Positions 45,801-53,795 of a stretch of DNA of 64,000 nt are shown here, piece by piece. This DNA comes from Balneolales bacterium ANBcel1 (lineage in GTDB: Bacteria > Bacteroidota > Rhodothermia > Balneolales > Natronogracilivirgulaceae): assembly GCA_029688905.1 (NCBI GenBank), contig JARULB010000004.1, forward strand, positions 124,001 to 188,000, in the 5' to 3' direction. The notes beneath the pieces were generated by a model. It ran no database searches. It was not told where the DNA came from and saw only the letters and a program-made list of their open reading frames with translations. Each line of letters opens with the position of its first letter. Position 1 is the first letter of the stretch. The translations under genes were made by a program, and so were the position numbers.

Positions 45801-47367
45801 AGGTATATTCCACCATAATGGTTATCGGGGTGCCGTCAAAGCGGTGCTGGCTGCTCTCGGAATGCGCCTTGTCTTGATCGAGTATTTTGCGAACCAACTC
45901 ACGCCCCTGGTCCCGGTCATGTGCAAAAAAGTCGGCTATCGTCAGTTTCAGGACCTGCTCTTTCGTGACACCGTACTGATCCAGAAACGCCTGGTTCACC
46001 CTGGTCAAACGCGAATGGTTCAACACATAATCAAGTGTTTTCTCCTTATCATCGGCATTGCCCCAGTCAACAGGCTCATCCAGCGCCATGAAAAAGAAAC
46101 CGCTCATGGACTGGGAAAAAAACAGGTTCAGTTTCTCCTCGCTTTCCCTGAGCGCCTTCTCGGACCGGACCCGGTCGGTCACATCTCTGGCAGCGGCATA
46201 GATAAGTTTTCCTTTCGGATGGGACCGCCACTCAATCCACCGATAGGAGCCGTCGATCGATCTGTACCGATTGGTGAAATTGAGCACTTTCTCCTGCTTG
46301 CCCAATGAGTTCATTGCATCCAGGGTCGGCTGGATATCATCGGGGTGAACAAAATCCAGGAACTTCCTGTTATTCAGCTCTTCGCTCGAATATCCAAGGA
46401 TTTCACCCCAGGCTTTGTTGGTCTTGATGAAATAGCCGTCTGTGTCGGCGATACAGAGCAAATCCAGGTTCACGTCAAAAAAGCCGGCCAGTTCCTCTTC
46501 GTGCTGCTTCAACTGCTGCTCGGAACGGATCCTTCGCAGGACCGACCCCACCATATCCGCATATGACTCCATCAGATGCCGGTTTTTCGGCCTTCTTCCC
46601 CCCTGATAAAAAAGTGTAAAATCACCGAGATCCCTGGCATCCGTGATTGTCTTGACCACCGCCACACTGCTGATGTTCAGCACCCCGGCAAGCCCGGCCA
46701 GCACCTCCCGGGGCAGGTCATTCCCGGCAATATCTTCCAGGCGGTCAAACACCGTTGTTTTATTGCCCTCGGTACGGGCTTCAATACGTGGATTAAGGTT
46801 CCATTTTTTGTCCTCAAGTGCAAAGCCCAGGATATCGGCAGCCTTGCGGATCTGCCTGCCGTCGCCTGCGAACGCACGGGTTGTGAAGCTTTCCCTGTTG
46901 TGGCTGAACACGTTGAAAGCGACAAAGGATGCCCCTGATATCTGCCTCATGGTCTCCGCGATATCATGGTAGTCGATATTGTCCGCGAAGTAGCCATTCA
47001 GCTTTTGGGAAGCCTCTGCAAATTGCGTGAAGTGCGTGAGCTCTTCGTATACGGTTGTGAAATACCCTTCGCCGTCGGAGACAACCGTTACACGGTACCA
47101 CCGCCCAAGCGCTTCGGAGTAGTGCTCAAATACCTCCCTTCCTCCGTTCAGGGCAATATTTCCAAAAAATCCAATCCAGTCAAACTCCTCTCCGATGATT
47201 CCCGGGTGCACCTTTGTAACCGGACGGTTGATGATATCCCCCCTTTTCAGTCCGGAGATTTTTTCAAATGCCCTGTTGGTATTCACAAAAATGTAATCCA
47301 CGGGTTTACCGTCATCATCAAGGATGATTTTACAATCGGCTATCCCCAGCAAAAACTTGTCAGCCAT
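42838..47367 (-). CDS. Hybrid sensor histidine kinase with PAS/GAF, two receivers and HPt
   Basis: A 1509-residue cytoplasmic protein without transmembrane helices. In order it has a PAS-like domain (1-115), a GAF-like region (about 125-285), three PAS domains (about 292-405, 408-540 and 547-670), a GAF domain (about 690-840) and HisKA with H870 in 'MSHEIRTPLNGVIGF'. An HATPase domain follows (about 970-1090, 'KYGGTGLGLMIS'), then receiver 1 (D1155, 'LMDCHMPSPDG'), receiver 2 (D1304, 'LMDVQMPEMDG') and an HPt domain with H1451 ('ALAHQLKGSSL'). The phosphorelay is therefore complete up to the HPt. No response-regulator output gene is adjacent, so the target is unknown. Confidence 0.95.
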   Translation of the reverse strand: MADKFLLGIADCKIILDDDGKPVDYIFVNTNRAFEKISGLKRGDIINRPVTKVHPGIIGEEFDWIGFFGNIALNGGREVFEHYSEALGRWYRVTVVSDGEGYFTTVYEELTHFTQFAEASQKLNGYFADNIDYHDIAETMRQISGASFVAFNVFSHNRESFTTRAFAGDGRQIRKAADILGFALEDKKWNLNPRIEARTEGNKTTVFDRLEDIAGNDLPREVLAGLAGVLNISSVAVVKTITDARDLGDFTLFYQGGRRPKNRHLMESYADMVGSVLRRIRSEQQLKQHEEELAGFFDVNLDLLCIADTDGYFIKTNKAWGEILGYSSEELNNRKFLDFVHPDDIQPTLDAMNSLGKQEKVLNFTNRYRSIDGSYRWIEWRSHPKGKLIYAAARDVTDRVRSEKALRESEEKLNLFFSQSMSGFFFMALDEPVDWGNADDKEKTLDYVLNHSRLTRVNQAFLDQYGVTKEQVLKLTIADFFAHDRDQGRELVRKILDQDKAHSESSQHRFDGTPITIMVEYTCIHDDTGKIIGHFGIQRDITEEVELKYRLVDSERYHRSLTMSIPDMLFVISREGNFLDFKADSTNLYARPEDFLGRNFRDVLPPEVSRKKEAAIAEAIERQGVAEFSYSMPVRGGTRFFQARLVPSGGDRLISFVRDVTEQKAAERELSNSYDYQKTVSLVSSSLVKVKAETYDQTVNRILAETARYFAADRAYLFLFSEDLATKTNTHEWCAEGIDPHISDMQQVPVDPLPWWKKKILNKERVHIPEVAALPETAAAEKALFMSQDIKSLLTVPLANEDRYFGFIGLDMVKKHYSWNTQEMERLQTIAHILADSMVRLAKERELVVAKQEADQANKAKSQFLANMSHEIRTPLNGVIGFTELLAKTPLSEAQKQYVDNATMSGHSLMQIINDILDFSKIEAGALELDPVRTDIIGLLENSVDVIAFHAGRKHIEILLDIDADTPRYAVVDPVRLKQIIVNLLGNAVKFTETGEIELKVVFEEERDSGQGHFHFSVRDTGIGISKAQQKKLFKAFSQADSSTTRKYGGTGLGLMISQMIAQKMGSTIALESQREKGSLFYFSITAEFEPDERFTTGDISRVRRCLVVDDNRNNLAILKKMMEEKEVDCVTCDNGPEALKTLERSGPFDVVLMDCHMPSPDGMETAQLIRKDLGLSPETQPLVLMHASTEEPGLQQQCDELGVISRIVKPVKMRDLIAIFSDVGSEDSSADQSHTEPAPSEGEMAEDGTGLSVLIAEDVPMNMILIRSIIGRLLPETQIIEARDGGEALRMFETHRPDLVLMDVQMPEMDGIEVTEKIRNIEKEDGAKRESAGNRTPIVALTAGTASEEREKCIRAGMDDFLSKPVDSEKISDALERLLLQKTREMPEKEPDIPTEDHFDAAELERRLNHNEEDVEEVLSATRDTYPVIIDSLEAAVDSADMKRARALAHQLKGSSLNMCFGRLADLSKRIEMSATEGQLADVREQFELLKIEWKHVLALLGQKLRGD

Positions 47368-47390
47368 TCCTTATAATATCTTGAGTAATC

Positions 47391-47419
47391 AAAAACCGGC
47401 GGCAGGACACCCCTGCCGC
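47391..47419 (-). terminator. Rho-independent-type terminator after the nucleoside deaminase gene
   Basis: On the minus strand an 8-bp stem (GCGGCAGG/CCTGCCGC, 47399-47419) with a 5-nt loop is followed by CGG and a run of five T. It lies between the deaminase stop (47543) and the hybrid-kinase start (47367), both minus, and would separate their transcripts. Confidence 0.6.
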
Positions 47420-47542
47420 AACAGACCTTCCTTCGGTAAAAAGCAAAAATCACACCATAAAAAGAAAAAAAACGAACCCAGGCCGGCGGCGCGGGCCGGA
47501 CATGCACGATACGGTGGTGGTAAACCACTTCTCAGAAGGCGG

Positions 47543-48145
47543 TTACGATTTTTGACGGGCGTTGTAGATGGGCTTTCCGCGCTGTACATAGTCCTGAAGC
47601 ACCCGGATCGCTTCCTCGCGCAGCAGATCCCGGGCGACCGAAATACCGCGCTGTTCCAGGGCGTCGGACCAGTCGGCTGGTTTGGGACCTTCGTCGAAGC
47701 CGGCGGCACGGGCATCCTCGTCGCGGGCGGCGCACACCACGCGGCGCACCCCCGACCACGGTGTGGCGCCCAGGCACATGGAACAGGGTTCGGTGCTGGT
47801 AAACAGCTCACAGAAAGGCATGTCTTCACCGCCCAGGTCGTGCGTTTCAAGGACCTGCTGGGCCAGGGCGTACGCCACCATCTCGGCATGTCCGCCCGAC
47901 CAGCGGGCCGGAACCACAATATTCACACCGGGGGCAATCAGCCGGCCGGTATCGCGGTTGAAAACAGCCGCCCCAAAAGGTCCGCCAGTGTCGTTTCGGA
48001 CATTTTCACGGGCCAGCGCGATCGCCAGGCGCATTTTCTCCTCGTCGGTGCGATAGATGTGATCCGGCGCGGGAAGGACGGATGAAACCCACCCGGGGAG
48101 CTGAAACCGGAAATCCGGGAACGTGAAGCCGGCAGTTTGATTCAT
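47543..48145 (-). CDS. Nucleoside/guanine deaminase-like zinc enzyme
   Basis: 200 residues from the ATG at 48145; an in-frame ATG at 48199 would add 18 unlikely residues. It belongs to the cytidine-deaminase-like fold. The zinc and proton-shuttle motifs are 'GGHAEMVAYAL' (HAE) and 'STEPCSMCLGATPWSG' (PCxxC). Relatives deaminate guanine, cytosine derivatives or tRNA adenosine. The PCSMC form with the N- and C-terminal extensions, about 200 residues in all, fits the free-base/nucleoside group better than TadA. The terminator at 47391-47419 closes the unit. Confidence 0.87.
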   Translation of the reverse strand: MNQTAGFTFPDFRFQLPGWVSSVLPAPDHIYRTDEEKMRLAIALARENVRNDTGGPFGAAVFNRDTGRLIAPGVNIVVPARWSGGHAEMVAYALAQQVLETHDLGGEDMPFCELFTSTEPCSMCLGATPWSGVRRVVCAARDEDARAAGFDEGPKPADWSDALEQRGISVARDLLREEAIRVLQDYVQRGKPIYNARQKS

Positions 48146-48271
48146 CAGACAGAGAGTATACCAGTAAAAAGAAAATACAGCCTGCTCATTATACGACATC
48201 GATTCTTCGTGGTCAATGGCAATCTGGCGGCATAACCCGGCGCTCCGAACTCCGGATCCGTATGCCGGATC

Positions 48272-48556
48272 CTACTCGTTAAACAGCAGCTCGGCGTCAA
48301 ACTCCTGAACCAGGTGCCAGGTCAGTTTTCCCGCGTCAAACACAATGTGAAAATAGCGCTGTTCGGTCGAACGGACCACAAAGTGGTAGTGCATCGCCTG
48401 GCCCACCCGCTCGGCATGCGACTGCCGCACCTGCGCGATGCGGTGGGACTGCCCGTCCGGCAATTGAAACCGCAGCGGCGTAATCCCGAACTTCACCTTC
48501 CGGGACCGGAATCCCGCAAAAATACTTAACACATTGATGGCCGGGTATTTGTCCAT
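48272..48556 (-). CDS. Small protein divergent from the Y-family polymerase gene, possibly DUF6504-like
   Basis: 94 residues from the ATG at 48556. A longer frame starts at 48673, but a promoter-like sequence at 48663-48690 would place transcription start inside it. The protein is basic and beta-rich: 'KVKFGITPLRFQLPDGQSHRIAQV', then 'HYHFVVRSTEQRYFHIVFDAGKLTWHLVQEFD'. The closing pattern with a paired 'TWHLVQEFD' loosely recalls the small DUF6504 proteins found beside ImuB/DinB polymerases; this is a weak match by eye. It is divergent from dinB, sharing a 279-bp region. Confidence 0.55.
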   Translation of the reverse strand: MDKYPAINVLSIFAGFRSRKVKFGITPLRFQLPDGQSHRIAQVRQSHAERVGQAMHYHFVVRSTEQRYFHIVFDAGKLTWHLVQEFDAELLFNE

Positions 48557-48662
48557 TTTGATCCGAGATCCGGGTTCCGTTGCTTGTCTTCCAGCCGCCA
48601 TTCTTTTTGCCTGCCCCGCATTTTTTACAGACGAAGTGTTGCAGAAAAACGACATCACACAT

Positions 48663-48690
48663 AAATTACACATATAAATAATCGCGTCAA
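48663..48690 (-). promoter_or_regulatory. Promoter-like sequence for the 94-residue gene
   Basis: On the minus strand TTGACG (48690-48685), a 16-bp spacer and TAATTT (48668-48663) point towards the gene starting at 48556. It matches the general sigma70 pattern and helps to decide the shorter start. Confidence 0.4.
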
Positions 48691-48835
48691 ACTGCGGTCT
48701 TTAAAAATGTTTTCTCCGGTCCGGGCGCAAGCCTTCCGTCCGGTGATGAATGACAGGCAATCGGCACTGCAATTGAACGGTGCGATGAAATTGAAACACT
48801 GCGCGGACCTTCCGCCCGGGAATGCATGATGAGCA

Positions 48836-50164
48836 ATGAACCCTGAACATATTTCCTCTTACGATCTGGAGCAGGATGTCCACCGCATCACGCTTTACAG
48901 CAGCGTGGCCCGGGAGCATCAGCATGTGAGCCTGAAGCCCCGGCTCTATCTGCATATCGACATGAACTGCTTTTACGCGCAGGTTGAGCAGCGTGCGTGG
49001 AACCTGTACGGGCTTCCGGTGGCCATGGGCGGATGGCGCAAGCCCGACGGCACGCCGCGCGGCATCGTGGCTACCGCCAGCTACGAAGCCCGGCAGCTTG
49101 GCATCAAAACCGCCATGAGCGCCCTTGAGGCCCATCAGATCTGTCCCTACCTGATCTTCCTGCAGATCGACTACGACAAATACAAAGGCATCAGCCGGCA
49201 GCTTCAGGCGATTCTGGAGGATTTTGCCCCCGATGTCGAGAAGTACTCCATGGATGAATACTTCCTGGATGTGACGTTTCTGCAGCGGCGACCGCGCCCG
49301 GCCATCCACGCTTTTGCCGGCCGGCTCAAGCGCGCCATATACGATGAACTCGGGCTGGTCTGCTCCGTCGGCATTGCCCGGAGCAAGACCTACGCCAAGC
49401 TGGCCTCCGGACTGCGCAAGCCCAACGGACTCCTCCTCCTTCTCAGCGATGAGGAGGCGCAACAGGAACTGGATCCCCTCCCGCTGGACAAGGTGTGGGG
49501 CATCGGCCGGCGGCGGTACCGGCGTCTGCAGCGCCACAGCATCCTGACCATCGCCGACGCCCGCAAACGGGGTCCGGGTATCTTCGAACAAATCTTCGGC
49601 GCCATGCAGGGCCGGCTGTTCTACGAGATGGTGACCGGCCGCGACCGCGCCCGGGTGCTCGACAACGCCCACCATGTGCCGGACGAAGTCAGCTACATGC
49701 ATACTTTTTCCGATCATACCGCCGACACCGGACAGGTACGCGCCGAGCTGGTCAAAGCAGTCCGGCAGGTCTGCTACCGGATGCGCGGCTACCGCCGCAA
49801 GGCGCGCCGCTTCGGCTGCTACCTCCGGTTCCAGGATGCCCGGTGGCAAGGCACCTCCTTCGCTTTTGCCACGCCCGGCTACACCAACCTCGACGAGTAC
49901 GTCATGAACGCCTGCATCCCCGCAGCCATGGAGCTGCTGGAGCGGGCGCGGCGGGACGGGTACACCTTCCGCGGAGTCGGGCTCCACACCATCGACATGG
50001 TGCCGGGCGACCAGCTCGAAATCTTTTTTCAGGAGGACAGCCGTCTCTACCGCCTCTACCGCTCTATCGATACCATCAACAACCACTACGGCAAACAGGC
50101 CATCGTCAAAGGCGCGATGAAGGACGGCGTGCCGGGCAAAACCCATTTTGTCAACCGGAGCTGA
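48836..50164 (+). CDS. dinB: Y-family DNA polymerase (DinB/Pol IV-like)
   Basis: A 442-residue translesion polymerase. The palm has all three carboxylates: D42 ('YLHIDMNCFYAQVEQ') and D140/E141 ('KYSMDEYFLDVT'). 'GIVATASYEARQLGIKTAM' and 'CSVGIARSKTYAKLASGLRKP' are typical of DinB, as is the helix-hairpin-helix region 'LDKVWGIGRRRYRRLQRH'. The little-finger domain runs from about 280 to 390. An N-terminal extension of about 35 residues and a C-terminal 'TINNHYGKQAIVKGAMKD' tail make it longer than E. coli Pol IV (about 350). No recA, lexA or dnaE2 is in the window. A small gene is divergent from it. Confidence 0.93.
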   Translation: MNPEHISSYDLEQDVHRITLYSSVAREHQHVSLKPRLYLHIDMNCFYAQVEQRAWNLYGLPVAMGGWRKPDGTPRGIVATASYEARQLGIKTAMSALEAHQICPYLIFLQIDYDKYKGISRQLQAILEDFAPDVEKYSMDEYFLDVTFLQRRPRPAIHAFAGRLKRAIYDELGLVCSVGIARSKTYAKLASGLRKPNGLLLLLSDEEAQQELDPLPLDKVWGIGRRRYRRLQRHSILTIADARKRGPGIFEQIFGAMQGRLFYEMVTGRDRARVLDNAHHVPDEVSYMHTFSDHTADTGQVRAELVKAVRQVCYRMRGYRRKARRFGCYLRFQDARWQGTSFAFATPGYTNLDEYVMNACIPAAMELLERARRDGYTFRGVGLHTIDMVPGDQLEIFFQEDSRLYRLYRSIDTINNHYGKQAIVKGAMKDGVPGKTHFVNRS

Positions 50165-50192
50165 AATGGCCGGGCTCCGAAGTATCCGCTCA

Positions 50193-50229
50193 GCCGGCGA
50201 AATTACCGCTGCCGAAGCGGTCTGCCGGC
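50193..50229. terminator. Nested hairpin between convergent dinB and XRE genes
   Basis: An inner stem ACCGCT/AGCGGT (50205-50210 with 50216-50221) sits inside an outer GCCGGC/GCCGGC pair (50193-50198 with 50224-50229). There is no T-tract on either side. A shared bidirectional terminator is plausible by position only. Confidence 0.3.
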
Positions 50230-50257
50230 GGAGGGCCTGACCCGACGGAGGGCACCC

Positions 50258-50914
50258 TCACGGATTTCCGGCTTTCCGGAGAAGCTCCCGGAAAAAACGT
50301 CTGGTGGCACCCCACGGGATAGCCGGGAAATATTTCAGGCTCTTTTTCTGTCTGATGCGCCAGCTGTTATACCCCACCATGACGATATTCCAGACGTAAC
50401 CCAGGGTTATGAGGAACATATGATTGGGAAACGGCGCGCGGGTCCAGCCACGCCCCCACTCCGACCACGCAATGTGGTAGTAGAGCGGAGACTGGTAAAA
50501 CCATGCCGACAACACCGAGATCAGGATAACCAAAAGAATCACTGTGAACTGGTAATTCAGGATCTGCTTTCCGGCTCTGTCCACAGCCCTGTCCCGGTCT
50601 TTCAGCACCACCCAAATCAGCAGCGGGGCGAGAATCCACAACAGGAAATGCACATACATGCCCAGCAGCGAAAGGTTGATGAAATGCAGGTAGCGGCCGG
50701 TGTCCCCCTCTTCCGCCCGGGTGAGCTGCCCCGTTGCAACACCCAGCGCTTCGGCGATTCGTTGCAGTGTATCGCCCCTGGGAGTAGTGTCGCCGGCTTC
50801 GATCCGCTGAATCGTTCGAATGTTGACCCCGGCTTTTTCGGCGAGCAGATCCTGCGACCATCCCAAAGCACTCCTTTTCTCCCTGATCTGACGCGATACT
50901 TCACTGCGACTCAT
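50258..50914 (-). CDS. XRE-family regulator fused to a membrane domain (DUF4870-like)
   Basis: 218 residues. The N-terminal helix-turn-helix (about 6-62) reads 'IREKRSALGWSQDLLAEKAGVNIRTIQRIEAG', a standard XRE domain. From about 75 to 185 there are four hydrophobic helices in the pattern of DUF4870 ('HFINLSLLGMYVHFLLWILAPLLIWVVLKDRD' and 'ILNYQFTVILLVILISVL'). The C-terminus is basic. Such membrane-tethered regulators are common in Bacteroidota, but their signals are not known. It is convergent with dinB and 227 bp away from argJ. Confidence 0.85.
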   Translation of the reverse strand: MSRSEVSRQIREKRSALGWSQDLLAEKAGVNIRTIQRIEAGDTTPRGDTLQRIAEALGVATGQLTRAEEGDTGRYLHFINLSLLGMYVHFLLWILAPLLIWVVLKDRDRAVDRAGKQILNYQFTVILLVILISVLSAWFYQSPLYYHIAWSEWGRGWTRAPFPNHMFLITLGYVWNIVMVGYNSWRIRQKKSLKYFPAIPWGATRRFFRELLRKAGNP

Positions 50915-51141
50915 ATCTGCATGTTTTGATGGCGGTTGACCCGGACCCCGTCCGGCACACTGTCGAAATCCTACCGAATATACATCATCCGGGGAACGGC
51001 GAACACGACATTAACACGTCATTTCGATGACATACCGCCTTCGTTCGCAAACTGGATACACTTCCTCCCGCCCGGATGAGCTGCCCCGCATACATGCCGG
51101 CAGCGGCTATCCCTGCTCCGGCTGCCTTTCGTCCACCGCCT

Positions 51142-52353
51142 TTACGTCGTGTACACCGAATTGAACAGCACATAATCGGTGGTCAGGTCCGAGCCCCAGG
51201 CCACTGCCGTGGCATCGCCGTCGCACATGTCCATTTTCACACTGATGTGCGATTCGCGCAGCAGCTTTTTCATGAAGTTCCGGTCGTATTTGACCGGTTT
51301 GCCTTTTGCAAGTACCTTCACCCGCTCTTTTTCATTGCCCAGATAGAGATCCACCGTCGTGTAGTCGAACGGAACGCCTGCATTACCGGCCGCCGAGACG
51401 ATGCGTCCCCAATTCGGGTCACGGCCGAACATCGCGGTCTTGACCAGGTTGGAGCTGGATATGTTCCGGGCGAGTTTACGCGCTACCGCTTTGTCCGGCG
51501 CATTCTCTACCCGGTATTCGACAAATTTGGAGGAGCCCTCTCCGTCGGAGATGATCAGTTTTGCAAGATGCTGCATCATCTCCCTGAGCTTGTTGCGGAA
51601 GACCTTGTAGTCTGCGTGGTTCGCATTGGTCAGCCGGTCGTTGCCGGCCTTGCCGTTTGCCAGCACCGCAACCATGTCGTTGGTGGAGGTGTCTCCGTCG
51701 ACGGTGATCATGTTGAACGTGTCATCCACCGCTTCGGAAACCGCCTTCTGAAGCAGTTTCGGCTCAATATCAGCATCCGTCACGATAAAACCGAGCATGG
51801 TGGCCATGTTGGGGTGGATCATGCCGGACCCCTTCGCGATACCGGCCATATTGACCTCCCGGCCATCCAGCGTAAACTCCAGAAACCCCTCTTTGGCAAA
51901 GGTGTCGGTGGTGAGAATTGCGTTGGCGGCAAACGAGCCCGCCGACGACCGGTTGGTCAGCTTGGGGGCATTTTCCCTGATGCCTTCCACGATATCCTCC
52001 GTGGGGAAGGGTTCACCGATCACACCGGTGGAAGAGACAATCACCAGGTCCTCATCGATCTCCAGGCTTTCAGCCAGGGTTTTCACCATTGCCTGGGCGC
52101 CTTCGTACCCCTGCTCGCCGGTGCACGCGTTCGCATTGCCGGCATTGACCACAATGGCCTGGGCCAGCCCGTTCTTCACATGCTCCCGCGATATTTTGAT
52201 CGGTTCGGCAATGACCTGGTTCTGAGTGAACACCGCGCCAACACTGGCGGGTACATCGGAATAGATGATAGCCAGGTCTCTTCGCAAGGATTTGACACCC
52301 GAATGGGCTCCCCAGCATGTGAACCCTCGTACATTGGTAATATTTTTGATCAT
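51142..52353 (-). CDS. argJ: Bifunctional ornithine acetyltransferase / N-acetylglutamate synthase
   Basis: 403 residues from the ATG at 52353; a further 27 in-frame residues upstream do not look like ArgJ. It moves the acetyl group from N-acetylornithine to glutamate, recycling acetyl in arginine synthesis. The autocleavage site is the Thr in 'GMIHPNMATMLGFIVTDADI', which splits the precursor into alpha and beta chains. Other marks are 'AIVVNAGNANACTGEQGYE', 'VSSTGVIGEPFP' and 'DGDTSTNDMVAVLANG'. The ending 'SDLTTDYVLFNSVYTT' is typical. It is the last gene of the argB-argC-argJ minus-strand group. Confidence 0.95.
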   Translation of the reverse strand: MIKNITNVRGFTCWGAHSGVKSLRRDLAIIYSDVPASVGAVFTQNQVIAEPIKISREHVKNGLAQAIVVNAGNANACTGEQGYEGAQAMVKTLAESLEIDEDLVIVSSTGVIGEPFPTEDIVEGIRENAPKLTNRSSAGSFAANAILTTDTFAKEGFLEFTLDGREVNMAGIAKGSGMIHPNMATMLGFIVTDADIEPKLLQKAVSEAVDDTFNMITVDGDTSTNDMVAVLANGKAGNDRLTNANHADYKVFRNKLREMMQHLAKLIISDGEGSSKFVEYRVENAPDKAVARKLARNISSSNLVKTAMFGRDPNWGRIVSAAGNAGVPFDYTTVDLYLGNEKERVKVLAKGKPVKYDRNFMKKLLRESHISVKMDMCDGDATAVAWGSDLTTDYVLFNSVYTT

Positions 52354-52586
52354 ATCGATATGATTTTTTGCCGGACTGTTACTTTCCGGTTTGATTATAA
52401 CGTTAATTAGATCTGCGACTCGCATCCGGTCCACCGGCCGGTTACCGGATTGCCTGCAGACGAAACTCCCGAGGCTGTCATCGCCGGCGGGTGTTCCTTA
52501 CCGCCGGCTATCTTCATCATCGACAGTCGCGATCGGGAATGCGGATACCGGGCACCCGGAGGAGATCCGGTTCCGCTACAGCCGCC

Positions 52587-53642
52587 TTACGGGTTGATCG
52601 GCACCTGCCCGAGCCCCTGGGCCTCATCAAAGCCAAACATGACATTCATATTCTGAACGGCGAGGCCGGCCGCCCCCTTTACCAGATTGTCAATCGCGCT
52701 TATGATGATCACGTTTCCGGTGCGATCGTCATAGTCGACGTAAATATTGCAGTAGTTGCTGGCCCTGACATCCTTCAGTGTGGGCGGATTCTGGCACAGC
52801 CTGACAAACGGCTTGCCCCGGTAATAATCGCGGTACATCTCTTCCAGGCGTTGTTTCCCGTTGCCGGCCCAGCCGGATTCGTCCTCCGGCCGCGCATACA
52901 CGGTAGTCAGGATACCACGGTCCACCGGCAGCAGGTGCGGGGTGAACTGAACCGGTCCCAGGCCACCTGCCACATCTTCCAGAATGCTCTGGATCTCAAT
53001 GGTATGGCGGTGCGTCTTCACCCCGTACGCCTTGAAATTGTCGTTCACATTCGAAAACATGTTGGTGGCGGAGGCCTTGATCCCCGCGCCGGTCACACCG
53101 GTTTTGGAATCAATGATGATGCCGTCCCTGCGGATTTCTCCGGATGCGGTCAGAGGTGCCAGCGACAGAATCGCGCCGGTCGGGAAGCATCCGGGATTGG
53201 CGACCAGGGCCGCATTGCGAATCCGGTCGGCATAGAGTTCGGGCAATCCGTACACGGCATCTGCAAACCCCTGCGGATAGACGTGTTTTTTGGGATACCA
53301 CTGCTCATAGACCTCCGGCGAGGCCAGACGAAAATCCCCCGAGAAATCAACCATGCGGAAGTCACGGCCGGCAAACCGTTTTACGTAATCCATCGACACC
53401 CCGTGCGGAAGCGCCAGGAATACCAGATCCAGATCGGTATTGTCTACCTGATCCGCTTTATGCAGCACATCATCCACGATGCCGTGAAAAAACGGATGGA
53501 CATCCGAAAATTTCTCTCCGGCCCGGGACTCGGAGGTAATCAGGGCGATCTCCACCCCCGGATGCTGCGCGAGTATACGTACGATTTCCGATCCGGTGTA
53601 ACCGGTAGCCCCGATAACACCAACTTTCTTCCTGTTCATCAT
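52587..53642 (-). CDS. argC: N-acetyl-gamma-glutamyl-phosphate reductase
   Basis: 351 residues, the third step of arginine synthesis. The Rossmann start is 'KVGVIGATGYTGSEIVRIL'. The catalytic cysteine is in 'LVANPGCFPTGAILSLAPL' and the C-terminal half carries 'HRHTIEIQSIL' and 'TPHLLPVDRGILTTVYA'. Two adjacent ATGs occur (53642 and 53639). It lies 153 bp after argB and 233 bp before argJ. These gaps are wider than in a tight operon and could hold separate regulatory sites, but I see no obvious operator in them. Confidence 0.96.
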   Translation of the reverse strand: MMNRKKVGVIGATGYTGSEIVRILAQHPGVEIALITSESRAGEKFSDVHPFFHGIVDDVLHKADQVDNTDLDLVFLALPHGVSMDYVKRFAGRDFRMVDFSGDFRLASPEVYEQWYPKKHVYPQGFADAVYGLPELYADRIRNAALVANPGCFPTGAILSLAPLTASGEIRRDGIIIDSKTGVTGAGIKASATNMFSNVNDNFKAYGVKTHRHTIEIQSILEDVAGGLGPVQFTPHLLPVDRGILTTVYARPEDESGWAGNGKQRLEEMYRDYYRGKPFVRLCQNPPTLKDVRASNYCNIYVDYDDRTGNVIIISAIDNLVKGAAGLAVQNMNVMFGFDEAQGLGQVPINP

Positions 53643-53795
53643 AATATTATCAGCTTACATTCATTTGTTTTCAGCACTGTTTTCGTGCATCCGTATGTGT
53701 TCCTGCCGGCCAGGCGGCCTGGTCCTGCACACGGCAGTAACTGCTGCCCGGCGTAAAATCGGCAACATGATCCGGGTTGAGGCGGAGTGATTGAT

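Noticed and set aside
48701-50146. 481-codon minus-strand frame opposite dinB
   Set aside because: dinB carries all polymerase motifs; the opposite frame is a composition effect.
51076-52410. 444-codon plus-strand frame opposite argJ
   Set aside because: argJ is complete and conserved; the mirror frame has no domain.
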